Shown here in pieces: positions 23,076-34,109 of a stretch of 64,000 nt of DNA. How positions within the stretch are numbered: the stretch's first letter is position 1; each line of letters starts with the position of its first letter. Origin of the DNA: Gnetum montanum (Eukaryota; Streptophyta; Gnetopsida; Gnetales; Gnetaceae); NCBI GenBank assembly GCA_015680685.1, contig MNCI01004469.1:1-64000 (forward strand), given 5' to 3'. The notes below the pieces were generated by a model. It was not told where the DNA came from. It made no database searches and saw only the letters and a list, made by a program, of their open reading frames with translations. The position numbers and the translations under genes were made by a program.

Positions 23076-25690
23076 ATGGCCCTAAAAAGAGGAGGACAAG
23101 AAGGACCTTCATAAGATGTAGCAAATGCCCGAGAGGTGGCAAAGGCCTACTAGGAGAACAAGGTCCACCAAAGGAACATGAAGAACAAGGGGTCGAGTCA
23201 TTTAGTATTCATCAAGAGGCTCTTGCTATAGAGCAGTTGGTCCAAGGAGAGGCTATAGAACCATGGGCTCTAGTGTGATGAAAATGCCTCATGTTGTCCC
23301 AAGAATGCCTTGAAGTCATCCAAGAGAAATCCATGTTAACCATGATCATTGTGGAAATGAACTTCAATCCATTTATGGCATTTTCCCCTTAGGTAGTTTG
23401 AACTTAACTCCAGGTGTTATAATTATGGCACATACTTTTAGAAAGTGGTGAATGGTACCTCGGTGAGATGTACCAATTCTAGCATAATAAGGAAAAGGAC
23501 ACCATAGTTAACATCAGTAGATTCACTATTTATTTTTCAATCAAAACAATCATAGAGGCTCTGAATCTACCAGATGTGCAGGCCAAATTAGTGCATCTAT
23601 CCACAAGGCTCGATCTAGAAACAAGAAAGTTGTGGCTAAAGAAAATGTATAATAAAGACAAGAAAACATATAACAAGTTGACTTTGGAAGAGAGGACTTA
23701 TTTTAAGATAGGCACATATCACCTCTTCCCAACTAAAGGGCTTAATAGAATCTCAACCTACATGGCCAAGGGAAGTTCAATATTAATGGGAAAATATAAT
23801 TCCAATCTTCCCCATATGTACTTCATGAAAATTCAAAGGCAATTCAAAGAAGACAAGGTAAGAAAGCCAACACTTTCATTTTATTACTTAATCTAGAAGT
23901 TATGAAAGCTTGCTAGAATCCTGGGATACACTAATAAGATTCCCAGAAGGGCTCAAGATGCTTCTTTTTCTAAGTTTCTTAAACCTACAGTGGCAATGAA
24001 AGACCTTGGTGAAGAATAAGAAACAAAAAATGAGCTAGAACCAAAAAACAAAATAGAGAAAAAGCTTGAGTAGCAATGTGAGCCACAAGTTCCATCGCCA
24101 CCACTACAAGATTACCAGCCCACAATGAACCATTTGTAGCGCATTGCTAAAACTCTTAATTGGAGAAGTAGTGATGAATAAAACCTCTTTAAATTCATGA
24201 ATGATGCTGTGCAATCCACCATTTTTGTTGATCCATCAAGGGGGTAGATTTCTATTAACACTGCATCTTTTCAAGTAATTCTCTAAATAAGAGAAGATGC
24301 TACCATTGTGATCATGCAACACCAAGATGTGGCAAGTGTATTAGAGGTAATAAAAAATCACATAAAATAATCCTTCAATTTTTCCATTGTGCCCCCAGTG
24401 GACTTAACTAGGACTAGGGATGCCCAAATGCTAGTTGGGACTTCAATGCCTCTTGTGGCCCAAGACGATGTACTTGATAGATTGCTGTAGATGGTACAAG
24501 TGAGGACCACTCTTTTTGACATCCCTAGTGATGTCACTATAACTTAGTCAGATCTCATTTTCATAAAAGGAAAGTTGGTCATAGCAAAGACTAGGGTAGA
24601 GCATGGAAAAATAGAAGTGCATTTACTTCAATAAGAGCTAGTCACCCTAAGAGCTGAAAGCTAGTGCATTGACCCTATCCATTTTGTCATGCCTAACTAG
24701 GTAGACCAATTTCAAACAAAACAACTAAACCAATTGATTAAATAGAATAAAGCTACTAAGAAAGAGAAGGAGAAAGTAGTCTAGAATGCCTTAGCTATTG
24801 AGCAAGAGAAGAAGAAGGTAGGCTAGAATGCCTTAGCTGCTAAAGCTCAAACATCTGTCCATAAGAAGGCATTAACTACTGCATAAGAAGAGAACAAATA
24901 GCCTACTACTAATAATTCTAGGTTGATTAGTATTGAGAAACAAAAGAAAATTTTGGAAGAAAGTGTCCACCAATCGAGAGAACAACTAGTGAGGATAAAC
25001 CAAGACATCAGTAGATTGGCAAGAGAAAATTGAACCCTCTCAATGGAGGAGGTTCATGCAATATGCCAAAAATATACAACTGAAATAAGTATCTGGCAAA
25101 ATGAGACTAAGAAACATGAAAATATAAAGAAGAACTTCTAGGACTAAATTAGCATGTATAAACAAATCAACAAAAAACAAATCCAGATGGCAAAGGCCTT
25201 CATCAGTTCCATGTTAGCGTAGAATCTTGACTAGCAGCTAATCTTGGATAGCTATGCCTTGATCCATCAAGCTAAAGTAAAGAACAAAGACTTGTAGACT
25301 AAATATTTAAAAGAGTACATGGCATTGTTTAACCTTCGATATAATAACCTTGCCATGTTAATCATAGGTTGATCCAAAAACAAGTTAGAGCAGTAAGTAG
25401 TAGTCACTCATGCGCTATATGAGAAAGAGTTTTCCAATAGGAAAGATGATTTATAGAAGCTTCACGTGGAAAATTTAGAACTGAAAATAATAAATGCTTG
25501 CTACCATTGACAACGAGATGTAGCCTTAGACCTAGTTAAGAGGTTGACGAATCACCATGAATTGAAAGAAAAGGCTAAGGCCTTCAAAGAGGAATGACAT
25601 CAATTTGTAGCTTGGTATGTAAAGACAAATAAGATGTTCCTGCAGCTACCATGTCTATGGGATGTACTGATTTTAACACACATTGGCTCA
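23076..25690 (+). pseudogene. Extra ORF of element E (5' part), Transposase_32-like?
   Basis: ATG at 23076 is followed, after an apparent one-base loss, by a frame reading PKKRRTRRTF, a basic nuclear-localisation-like start. That frame continues to 25690 with stops but no clear frameshift, except possibly at 23390-23440. The longest open piece, 23576-23896, contains TYHLFPTKGLNRISTYMAKG and NLPHMYFMKI. I compare this loosely with the plant Transposase_32 / mobile-domain proteins found beside retroelements. From about 24700 the residues are Lys/Glu/Gln-rich, suggesting long coiled coil, with a repeated NALA unit. By hand I count 30 in-frame stops after 23890: 17 TAG, 8 TAA, 5 TGA. Element D is inserted at 25690. 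Function unknown. Confidence 0.6.
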
Positions 25691-25695
25691 TTAGC

Positions 25696-26605
25696 TGATG
25701 AGCAGTGAGGTACCCCTACATCCAACCATATGAATCACACAGCATTCATGTGCAATACAGTCAAATTCCATGGACTTTATAATTTCCGATGCACTAGTCT
25801 TGTAGGAGGTGAATCTTGCCTTAAGGTTGTTTATTGTCTTCCCAATTATACTTGTGACATACACTAATATGATTAAGTGTAATTGAGGCATGTAACTTTT
25901 ACCATTTTGTATTTTATGGTTTTGGTATTTAAAGGAAAATAAAAGTAATTGGATTGACTAATTTAATTTAACTAATTAACTAGTATCTAAGTAGCCCTAA
26001 CATAAGTATCTGGTCCCACTTTCCACACACATCCTGAACCCATGTATCCATTGTTGGGTTACCAAGTGCTATGATACTAGGTCTACCAAGCAATAACATT
26101 ATTAGGATTACCAAGCGAATACATGTTATGCTCAAAGTAGTCATACTTATGTGCTTAATATATCTAGCTTATCTTGCTTAATTACTTCATTAGCTTAATT
26201 ATTGAAAAATATTTAATAAATAATTAAAAACATTAAATGGATAAAGGAAATGTTTAATCTATCTAGAATGCTACAAGGTTTATTAGAAAGCTCATCTTTA
26301 TTGTTGCACACACTATTGTGCTTAGGTATAACAATGCTCGAATAAAGATTCGTACGCACAATGACTCCTACTATGGACACTTAGGAGAAAGATTCTAATT
26401 CTTAAATGAATAAACTACAAGAGCTTCACTACTACTAAAATCTTATTGCCATAAATGTGGTTGGTAGCCATGTATTTATAGCAAAAAATAAAACACTACA
26501 TCGATGGGGCCTTTTCAATGCATGATATGATGCATCGATGAGGTCTCATCGATGAGGTCACATTGAAGAGGCCTCGTCGACACAACCCATAAATGTAACT
26601 CATCA
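25696..26605 (-). repeat. Element D 3' LTR
   Basis: The 910-bp LTR runs from TGATGAGCAGTG to CTCATCA. The TATA box (TATTTATAG on plus) is at 26473. The block 26500-26580 carries a different unit from the other families, CATCGATG and TCATCGATGAGG, instead of GATATCGC. It matches 32011-32918 throughout. Confidence 0.9.
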
Positions 26606-26869
26606 TACCCCCACAACTGAATGAAAATTCATCCTTGAGTTCTTTTATAAAATTGGGAAGGTATGGGATTATTGACTAACCTTTCACAAATAAAATAGAC
26701 TAATTTGACAAAAATGGAGTGCTTGAGTGTACGAATCAACACATTACAAAAATGATGTCATTCATGACAAAAAATTGAAGACCATGACATTACTCTTCAA
26801 AATTGGATAGCATGTTCCTTAATGGTGTGAAGTTTGGTGGAGAAGATCAAACAATCCCAGGTAGTCGTG

Positions 26870-29274
26870 GCTCATGAGGGAAAGGTTTTATCAATTATAT
26901 AAGGTCCCTTCCATAATGTTTGAAATTTTTCCTTCTAGAGTCCATGTGTGGGGTTCTAATAGAGAACCTTATCTCCTGGTTGAAGTCTAACTTTCCTTAT
27001 TTTGAGGTCATGATGTTGCTTATTGAATGCCTTATGCACCCCATTCAAAGGTAAGGCCACTAATCAATTTTCATCCAGCACATTTAGGTTGATCAATATT
27101 TCTTTTTGTGCTAGACTTAGGTTAAGATCCAGATCACAAGCCATTGAGAGTGTACAAAGCTCGAATTGAATTGGGAATGTTAGAAGTTTCCATACACCAG
27201 CTAATAGGAAGAATAGTCAATAGGAAGTTTCCATGTTAAATGGTAATCCCAAAGGACATCATTGAGTTTTGTACTCCAATCATTCCTATATTTGCTAATG
27301 GTCCATGTTAGTATTTTTATGATCTCTTAGTCAATTACTTCTACTAGACCTTTGGCTTCGGGATGGTAGGGTGTTATTAATGTATGTTCAACCCCCAAGT
27401 GTTTGCATTAACTTTCTAAAAGTGGCACCTATGAAATAAGTTACATTCTTAAAAATTAGTAAACATGGCATCCAAAACCTATTTACAATATTTTTTTGTA
27501 TAAATCTAACAATGGTGGATGATGTACAATTAGTAATGGCTACTGCTTTTGCCCATTTTATGCAATAGTCAACTGCTATGATGATATATGCCTTTCCATT
27601 AGACATGGGTGTGATGGGACCCATGAAGTCAATGCCCCATATGTCAAAAGATTCCAGTGGTTAAATACACTGTTGAGGATCTTCCATGCAAACAATCATC
27701 CCCCCATCTTGTTGACAATGTTCCCAAGACATGACAAACTAGTGGAAATCCCTAAAGATTGTAGGGAAATAGTATCCTGTTATCAAGATTTTTATGGCCA
27801 TGCATCTCCCTACATAGTGTCCTCTACAAGGTCACTCATGAGCATCCTAGAGAATGAGCATTTGATCTTCATCAGGGACACACCAACAAATCAAGCCATC
27901 AATGCAGATCTTGTAAAGGTGTCCATTGATTTCCATGAAGTATTTGGCCTGATGAATAAATTTTTTCCTCTTTCTAAAGTTAAAATATTGTGGCATATTT
28001 TGAGTGAGAAGATCAATGAGGATTACATCATACCAAATGTCTTTTATGGGCATTTGATCATTTATTCCTCCTACGTTTGGAAACTGATTAGAGAGCAGGC
28101 TCTCCTTCTCTTTCTTATCTCATCTTAAGAGAGAGAGGTGGTCAGCCACCACATTTTTGGTCCCTTTTCGATTTACCATCAGGAGATTGAAATTCTATAA
28201 AATCATGAGCCACCATATGATACGAGAGCTCACCACAATCTTGTTCATGAAGAAGCAAATTACACTATGGTCTGTGTGCACAAATACTTTGTAGCCAAGC
28301 ACATAGTGCCTAAACTTTTCAAGAGCATACACCATGGCCATTAGTTCCTTTTTCGTAGTGGTGTAATCTAATTATGCTTCCACAATGCTTCAGCTGACAC
28401 AATGGATGTAGTATGGACATTTCTTATCATCCATCTACATGAGCACTTCTCCCAAGGTGTAGTTAGATGCATCTATCATGAAGTGGAAGGGTCTAGACTA
28501 GCCTGGTGCTTGTAGGATTGGTGTTTCTATGAGTTTCTCCTTTAACTATTGAAATGCATGTTCACATTCCTTGGCCTAGATGAAAGGTGCATCTTTCTTT
28601 GTAAACTTTATCAATGATTTTGCAATCTTAGAGAAATTCTCTATGAATTGCTAGTAGTAGCCAATGTGTCCAAGGAATGATCAAACATCTTTAACTGTCT
28701 CTAGTTGGCATGTTATTCCTTGGATGATCCTATCTTTTCTAGGTCTACTTCAATCCCTACTTGAGTGATTCTATGCCCTAGTAAAATTCCTTTTTGGACC
28801 ATGAGATGGCTCTTTTGCCAATTGAGCCATAGATTTTTTTCAACACATCTCTCTTTAGGACTTCCTCAAGGTAGTCCAAGGCTTGCTCAAATGTAGCTTC
28901 ATAGGTGGAAAAAGCATCCATGAAGACCCTCATACCATTACTGACTTGTTATTGGAAAATACTAAGGACTAGGCATTGAAATGTTGCATGGGCATTACAC
29001 AAACTACATGGCATTTTATAAGATTCAAAATTTCCCCTGAAACACATGAATGTTGTCTTGGCCTAATCGTCTAGCATAATTTGGATTTGGTTATAGCCAT
29101 TATAATCATCCAAGAAGCTATAGTAGCAATGCTTGGATATGGTGTCCAACACTTGATCCATAAATGGTAATGGAAAATGACCTTTAAATGTTACCATATT
29201 CAATACCCTAAATTCGATGCATACCCACCATTTGCCACCTTTCTTCAACACAATTATGAGTGGGCTAACCCACT
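26870..29274 (-). pseudogene. Element D pol: RT, RNase H and integrase, 5'-truncated
   Basis: In minus sense the RT fragment begins at the C junction with SPLIIVLKKGGKWWVCIEFR and continues to HCYYSFLDDYNGYNQIQI. The polymerase motif normally F-M-D-D reads F-M-D-A (28913-28924). RNase H is visible near 28150-28350. Integrase includes [20 protein letters not shown] and KWAKA at 27388-27624. The second catalytic Asp, in the FDNGTYF context of element B, is Lys (FKNVTYF, about 27437-27465). Stops and frameshifts are frequent. The polyprotein order RT-RNase H-integrase is standard for Ty3/gypsy. Confidence 0.8.
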
Positions 29275-30246
29275 TGATGAGATGCGGTTTGCGTTGGCTG
29301 CGATATTGCGTACGCGATATCACGTCCTTCCCTACGATATCACGTACGCGATATCGCAGTCAGTCGCCATGTCTATAAATAAGAGGTGGCTCTCCCTTGT
29401 TTAAGGATCCTAGTTTAGAGTAGCGAAACTCTGGCAGTTTGATCCCTCCATAGTTAGAATTTTCCCATGTCTGCCCGTAGTGTGGTGAATGTAATTGTAT
29501 AGTGTCTTTATTCGAGTGTGTCGTACTTGGACAAGCACTTGCCCAGCAATAAAGATCAAGATTACTTCATCATTGCAGCATTCACTTAGTTTATTTATTG
29601 TTATTTATTTAATGTTATTTATTGCTTTCATAGCGCGGTGTGAGTACGACTTAACTACGAGCATCTACGGGTGTGTACGGCTAGTTAAGGAATCGGTTGC
29701 TCATCGCGATTAGTTTCTCACCCTTAACTTCTAGAAGCAAAACAAGTACGACCTGATTATGAGCATTTAAGTGTGACTGCTTGGTAGCCCAGTGGTGTAG
29801 CTAGGGGGATCTACGCTTGGTAACCGAAGGGCGTATTTGGGGTCTGCACTTGGTAATCCCAGTGGCGTACCTAGGCCTATGCTTGGTAGTCCCAGTGGCA
29901 GTCGTGCACGAAGTCCAAGATGTGTACGGTTGATCAAGGAATCGGTTGCTCGTCGCACTTAGGCTAGATTAGATTTTCTTACCCTTTTCCTCTTAGCTTA
30001 GATTTAGTTAATATTATTTTCCACTGCCATCAGGAGTAGGATTAGATTTAGGAACACATCATACACCTCATCTAGACTAAACCATACGTGACATATGCAA
30101 AACTAGTCTAGATGGGAAGATAGCGAACTACGACTTAAGGCTAACTATCTAGATGCCACAACTAGTCCATCTATGGAGTTTGACCGGATCGTGCGTGCGA
30201 CGCTCGTTTGTTATGGTTGAGTGTAGGGGTACCTTGCCACTCATCA
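29275..30246 (+). repeat. Element C 5' LTR
   Basis: The 972-bp LTR runs from TGATGAGATGCG to CTCATCA and is one of the least CpG-depleted. Block 29290-29365 holds GATATTGCGTACGCGATATC and GATATCACGTACGCGATATC units. CTATAAATAAGAGG is at 29373, and AATAAAGATC is near 29550. Between about 29770 and 29910 a unit of roughly 30-45 bp containing GCTTGGTAAYCC and AGTGGCGTA is repeated about four times, more than in J or A. Confidence 0.9.
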
Positions 30247-30265
30247 TTGGCGCAGTTGCCAGGGA
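30247..30265 (+). promoter_or_regulatory. Element C primer binding site (tRNA-Asp)
   Basis: TTGGCGCAGTTGCCAGGGA follows the LTR directly. Beyond the spacer T it differs from the plant tRNA-Asp complement TGGCGCCGTTGCCGGGGA at two positions, the best preserved site in the window. It supports the Athila/Tat side of gypsy elements, which commonly use tRNA-Asp. Confidence 0.85.
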
Positions 30266-30379
30266 TGGTGCTAGTTATCTAGATTAGTTATATCATACAA
30301 GGTTGTTGTAAAGAACTTAATGATATATCTCTTAAAAAGAAAAAATAATTTAAAAAGTCACATAAATTCACACACAAAA

Positions 30380-31560
30380 ATGTCTCTCCGACAAGATGAT
30401 AATAATGCCACACTTAGTGAGGAAGTTCATTGGAGAACCAATGAGCTATATGATGATGAAGGTTGGAGTATACAACCTGAAGTGGGAGTTTCCTATAAGA
30501 ATGAACAAAAATAACATCATCATAATGCATGGAAGCCTAACTTACCCGATGACGATAAAACCCCCACTGACCACTACAAGCTTAACACAAATACAAGAGG
30601 CTGTTCGAATCTCACATAGCCATCGTAAAGAGAGCTGACTACCCAGGCTCAATTTAAACAACTTTCCTACATTTTCAGGAGGCTATGACTTAGATCTGCA
30701 TCAACATTTACTAGCCTTCTACGATGCCTGCACATGGAATAACATTGATAACAGTTGGNNNNNNNNNNNNNNNNNNNNNNNNNNNNNNNNNNNNNNNNNN
30801 NNNNNNNNNNNNNNNNNNNNNNNNNNNNNNNNNNNNNNNNNNNNNNNNNNNNNNNNNNNNNNNNNNNNNNNNNNNNNNNNNNNNNNNNNGTAGCAAAAGA
30901 AGAAGGAGAAATAGCTACATGGGAGAGTGTTGAAAAACATCAACAGGACCTAAATCTTAGCCCAACAAAGGTCCCTGATCATAACAAGGAGAGATCAACA
31001 AATCTCAAGGTGGAAACATCATCTTTTCCAATACAACAATTGTTAGAAGAAGCTGAGGCAAAGATCAATAAGATGTTGGAATGGATGAATAAAAAGTGTG
31101 GAGAGTATGTCAACCTGATTGGAGATAGAGTTTTAACAACCCAAGAAGTAGGGTGAAATCATAGACATTCGGAAAAAAAGAATGAAGGGACTAAGTGCTC
31201 AATTGCCAACCCTACATATGAATGCAACATATGCCTGTACGATCACCCCAAGGGTCAATGCCCCATACTGTTACATCTACATGAGCATTGGGGAAATACA
31301 TTACATCCAGAGTTCGTACAGAGATACTGTGTTAGACCATAGTGGCAACAATCCTAGTCGTGGGGGAATCCACCCTTAGACTGGAGGCACCCTTCACATT
31401 TTCCGAATCCAAATGTGTAGAACGTTCAACACCCTATTTCTTCATTTGGGCCACCACACTTTATCTCACCACAACACCATTCTCCGCAATACTATCATCC
31501 CATACCTCCAAAACAACCACCACCTTGTGCACCTTATCCTCCTCCTAACTTTCAACATTC
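30380..31560 (+). pseudogene. Element C gag, partial
   Basis: ATG at 30380 gives MSLRQDDNNATLSEEVHW, matching the F and E starts. The Ser/Arg/His-rich segment is about 300 bp shorter than in F. The capsid region runs into the N gap at 30759. After the gap, 30890-31156 is open, with a coiled KINKMLEWMNKK segment. Near 31207-31260 the zinc-knuckle-like CNICLYDHPKGQC is complete with spacing C-x2-C-x3-H-x4-C, followed by PILLHLHEHW. A Pro/His-rich tail breaks off near 31560. Confidence 0.75.
30759..30889. other. Assembly gap (131 N)
   Basis: Run of unknown bases inside element C gag. Reading frames that cross it are not evidence of coding. Confidence 0.99.
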
Positions 31561-32010
31561 TTACTTATGTTATGTTTTAGTAGAATGGTAGTCCCAAGTG
31601 TCATAATCATCCACAACATATTCTTTTTGAAGATCTGAGATTCCCAACTTCTTAAGAGTTTGAAGCAGCATCTCAGGTACAAATCAATCAAGGGGCAAGA
31701 TAATGTTTCCCTCCATATCATGTAATTGCAACTAATTCATCTTGATGTAAGATGAAGATGAAGTTTGGTACATACTCATCTTGATGAGTTTACACCACTT
31801 TGCACTACTATGGAACTAGTGATTTAACATCTTCATGTCTGTGGAAAGAAGAAGACATTTTGCAAAACGAATAAAATTATCAATGTGCTTAGTAGTTTAT
31901 ATGAAGTTGAGAGTGATGTTGGTCTACAGGTCATCCAAAAAGATAAATAATATTCACTAATCCTAAATAGTGCATGTTTCAACAAACAAAGTCCCTAGTA
32001 ATGACACCAA
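31561..32010 (-). pseudogene. Element D gag N-terminus and primer site
   Basis: In minus sense it matches the start of gag in A and B, including the equivalent of A's DFTFILHQDEQ at about 31745-31770 and the DMQDLF-like stretch further in. Bases 31990-32010 (minus: TTGGTGTCATTACTAGGGAC) are a decayed tRNA-Asp-type primer site adjoining the 5' LTR. The gene is cut at about 31560, where C begins. Confidence 0.65.
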
Positions 32011-32918
32011 TGATGATCATAGAGGTACCTCTACACCCAACCATACGAATCACAAAGCATTCATGCGTGATCCAATCGAATTCCATGGAATTATAGTTTT
32101 GAGCGCACTAGTCTTTTAGGAGGTGAATCTTGCCTTAAGGTTCTTTGGTATCTTCCCAATTACACTTGTGATGTACACTAGTATGGTTAAGTATAATTGA
32201 GGCATTTTATTTTTATCATTTTGTATTTTATGGTTTTTGTGTTTAACGATAAATAAAGCAATTGGGTTAACTATTTTAATTTAACTAATTAACTAGTATC
32301 TAAGCAATCCTAACATAAGTATTTGGCCCCACTTTCTACACACATCCTAAACCCATGTATTTACTATTGGGTTATCAAGTTCTATGCTCCTAGGCGTACC
32401 AAGTAATAATGCTACTGAGATTACCAAGTGAATACATGGTACGCTTGAAATGATCATACTTATGTGTTTAATCTATCTAACTTATCTTGCTTAATTACTT
32501 CATTAGCTTAATTACTGAAAAACATTTAATAAATAATTAAACACATTAAATGCATAAATGAAATGTTTAATCTATCTAAAATGCTAAAAGTTTTATCAAA
32601 AATTGCATCTTTATTATTGCACACATTGTCATGCTTAAGTACAACAAGGCTCAAATAAAGAATTATACACTCAATGACTCTTGCTGCAAGCACTCAGGAG
32701 AAATATTCTAACTCTAAAATGAGAAAACTACAAGAGCTTTACTACTATTGAAATCTTGTTATCATAAATGCAGCTGGTAGGCACATATTTATAGCTAAAA
32801 AGTGAACATTATGTCGATGGGGCCTCATCGACACATGATACAATGCGTTGACAAGGCCTTGTCAACGAGGCCCAATTGACAAGGCCTCATCAATGCAACT
32901 CATAAATGTGACTCATCA
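32011..32918 (-). repeat. Element D 5' LTR
   Basis: The 908-bp partner of 25696-26605, from TGATGATCATAG to CTCATCA. TATA (TATTTATAG) is at 32786. The block 32815-32890 shows GTCGATGGGGCC and GTCAACGAGG variants of D's own unit. The TTAGC duplication follows at 32919. Confidence 0.9.
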
Positions 32919-33120
32919 TTAGCCTAGATCGTACATTACCCAAGAATGGAGGAGGAACAGTTGCATGCACTCCTAAACGACTACAAATTCCAAAATCCTG
33001 GCGACAAAGGAAACCAATGGAAGAGCCACCACCTCTAGAAACTACATGAGCTTTTCCAATTTTGTGTCTTGTATTGTTATGTCCATATTTTTTGTAAAAA
33101 ACCACTACAGCATAAAAGAG
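32919..33120 (+). pseudogene. Extra ORF of element E (3' part)
   Basis: With D and one TTAGC copy removed, the frame before D (…ILTHIGSLA) runs on here without shift: a TAG, then IVHYPRMEEEQLHALLNDYK and WKSHHL before another TAG near 33040. The true end is probably between 33040 and 33120. In-frame continuation across the insertion is independent support that the region was coding when D landed or earlier. Confidence 0.55.
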
Positions 33121-33179
33121 TTAGATTGTGTATTTATTTAAGTTACTCAATACTCCCATACCTTTCCAATCTTTTGTAA

Positions 33180-33238
33180 AGAACTAGTTCCTCATTTTGT
33201 TTAACTTGAGGACAAGTTTTCATTTAGTCATGGGGGTA
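33180..33238 (+). promoter_or_regulatory. Element E 3' end and polypurine tract
   Basis: The stretch AACTTGAGGACAAGTTTTC, then CATTTAGTC and CATGGGGGTA, abuts the 3' LTR. The same order (…GAGG/AGGACGAG, TTTTCATT, G-rich tract) precedes the 3' LTRs of A, B, D and H. The G-run is the expected plus-strand primer. Confidence 0.75.
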
Positions 33239-34104
33239 TGATAAGTCATGTTTTGTAGGGCCATGATATGGAACATTAGACATCGGGGCACAACTTCTGA
33301 TGTTGGGCATTTGATATCACCCCTTTTGTGATAGCCTATAAATATTGCACTTGGGTGCATGGTTAGGATATAGATCATAAATAGCTTTTTCATAGATTTC
33401 AGAGTAGTCAGAATTTTGTTAGTTTTCCAGTGGATGCCTACAATGTGATGTTAAATGATTGTACGACATCCTTATTTGAGTGTGACGTACTTGGATACAT
33501 TACATGTTCAACAATAATGATTGAGATTACTTCCATCATTACAGTATCCACTTAGCTTTATTATTGTTTTTAATTATCATAAATTACTTAAATGTTTACT
33601 ATTTTTCTTAGTTAATGTTTTCATTTATTACTCTTTATTATTCTTGTCATTAAGTGGACTGAGTACAACTAATCATAAGTACTTAAGTCTAATTACTTGG
33701 TAACCTAGTAGTGTATTATTTGATATGCTTAGTGACATATGCTTGGTAATCTCAGTGGTAGTTACATAAAGTCCAAGGCATGTATGGATGGTTAGGGATG
33801 GATACTTACCATATGTAGGCTAGTTTAGATTTTACTTTCCATGGTTAATTAGATTAAACAATTAAGTTCTTTATTATCATTAGGAGTAGCTTAGGGCTAA
33901 ATAACATTAATCATCATATGCCTCACTTTGGACTAAATCATACATGACAAAGCTACCACTAGTCTAAGTGGGAAGACAACAAACTATGATCAAGACATAA
34001 CAATCTAGATACCACAACTAGTCACATCCATGGAATTTGACCAGATCGTGCATAAATGCTTATGATTCGTATGGTTGGGCATAGGGGTACCTCATCGCTC
34101 ATCA
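33239..34104 (+). repeat. Element E 3' LTR
   Basis: The 866-bp LTR begins TGATAAGTCATG and ends GCTCATCA. The reduced palindromic block is at 33255-33325, and CTATAAATA is at 33336. The right target duplication ACATC follows (34105-34109). Confidence 0.9.
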
Positions 34105-34109
34105 ACATC

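Larger units (their letters stand above)
29275..31560 (+). mobile_element. Element C: truncated gypsy element nested in D
   Basis: A complete 5' LTR (29275-30246), primer site and partial gag lie in plus orientation, opposite to D. The left junction falls exactly at TGATGAG inside D's RT. On the right, gag stops near 31560 and D's gag N-terminus appears. C's pol, UTR and 3' LTR are missing, as is D's intervening sequence. A deletion or template switch after nesting explains both losses. A 131-base N gap lies within gag, so mis-assembly must be considered. No target duplication can be tested. Confidence 0.8.
25696..32918 (-). mobile_element. Element D: gypsy element nested in E
   Basis: LTRs at 25696-26605 (3') and 32011-32918 (5') flank a minus-strand interior. 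An exact TTAGC duplication lies at 25691-25695 and 32919-32923. Interior order in element sense is primer site, gag N-terminus, then foreign element C, then RT, RNase H, integrase, and a short UTR of about 265 bp. The polypurine tract reads TGTGGGGGTA against the 3' LTR. Most of gag, the protease and the first part of RT were lost in the rearrangement around C. Catalytic residues are also damaged, so D is inactive. Confidence 0.92.
17574..34104 (+). mobile_element. Element E: gag-only gypsy element with an extra ORF, hosting D and C
   Basis: LTRs at 17574-18448 and 33239-34104 have matching sequence, and an exact ACATC duplication flanks the whole. The interior is primer site, gag, 3'UTR-like region, a palindromic block with TATA-like sequence, and a large extra ORF. 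Element D (25696-32918) interrupts that ORF. With D removed, E is about 9.3 kb. No protease, RT, RNase H or integrase of its own is visible. The G-rich polypurine tract (CATGGGGGTA) precedes the 3' LTR. The sense-strand extra ORF between UTR and 3' LTR is the odd feature. Tat-group elements are known to carry additional ORFs in this interval, so capture is plausible. Confidence 0.85.

Noticed and set aside
23576-25690. Reassigned stop codons (TAG read as Gln) in the extra ORF
   Set aside because: All three stops occur and the locus is an old repeat in a plant nucleus. Cytosine deamination explains the pattern.
27673-28128. 151-residue plus-strand ORF
   Set aside because: It is antisense to D's integrase/RNase H and has no independent support.
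29767-29958. Minus-strand ORF with repeated GLPS-type residues
   Set aside because: It is the translation of the tandem repeat in the C LTR on the strand opposite to transcription.
30711-31156. ORFs reading across the N run
   Set aside because: Frames through unknown bases are meaningless; only the part after 30889 was used, as gag.
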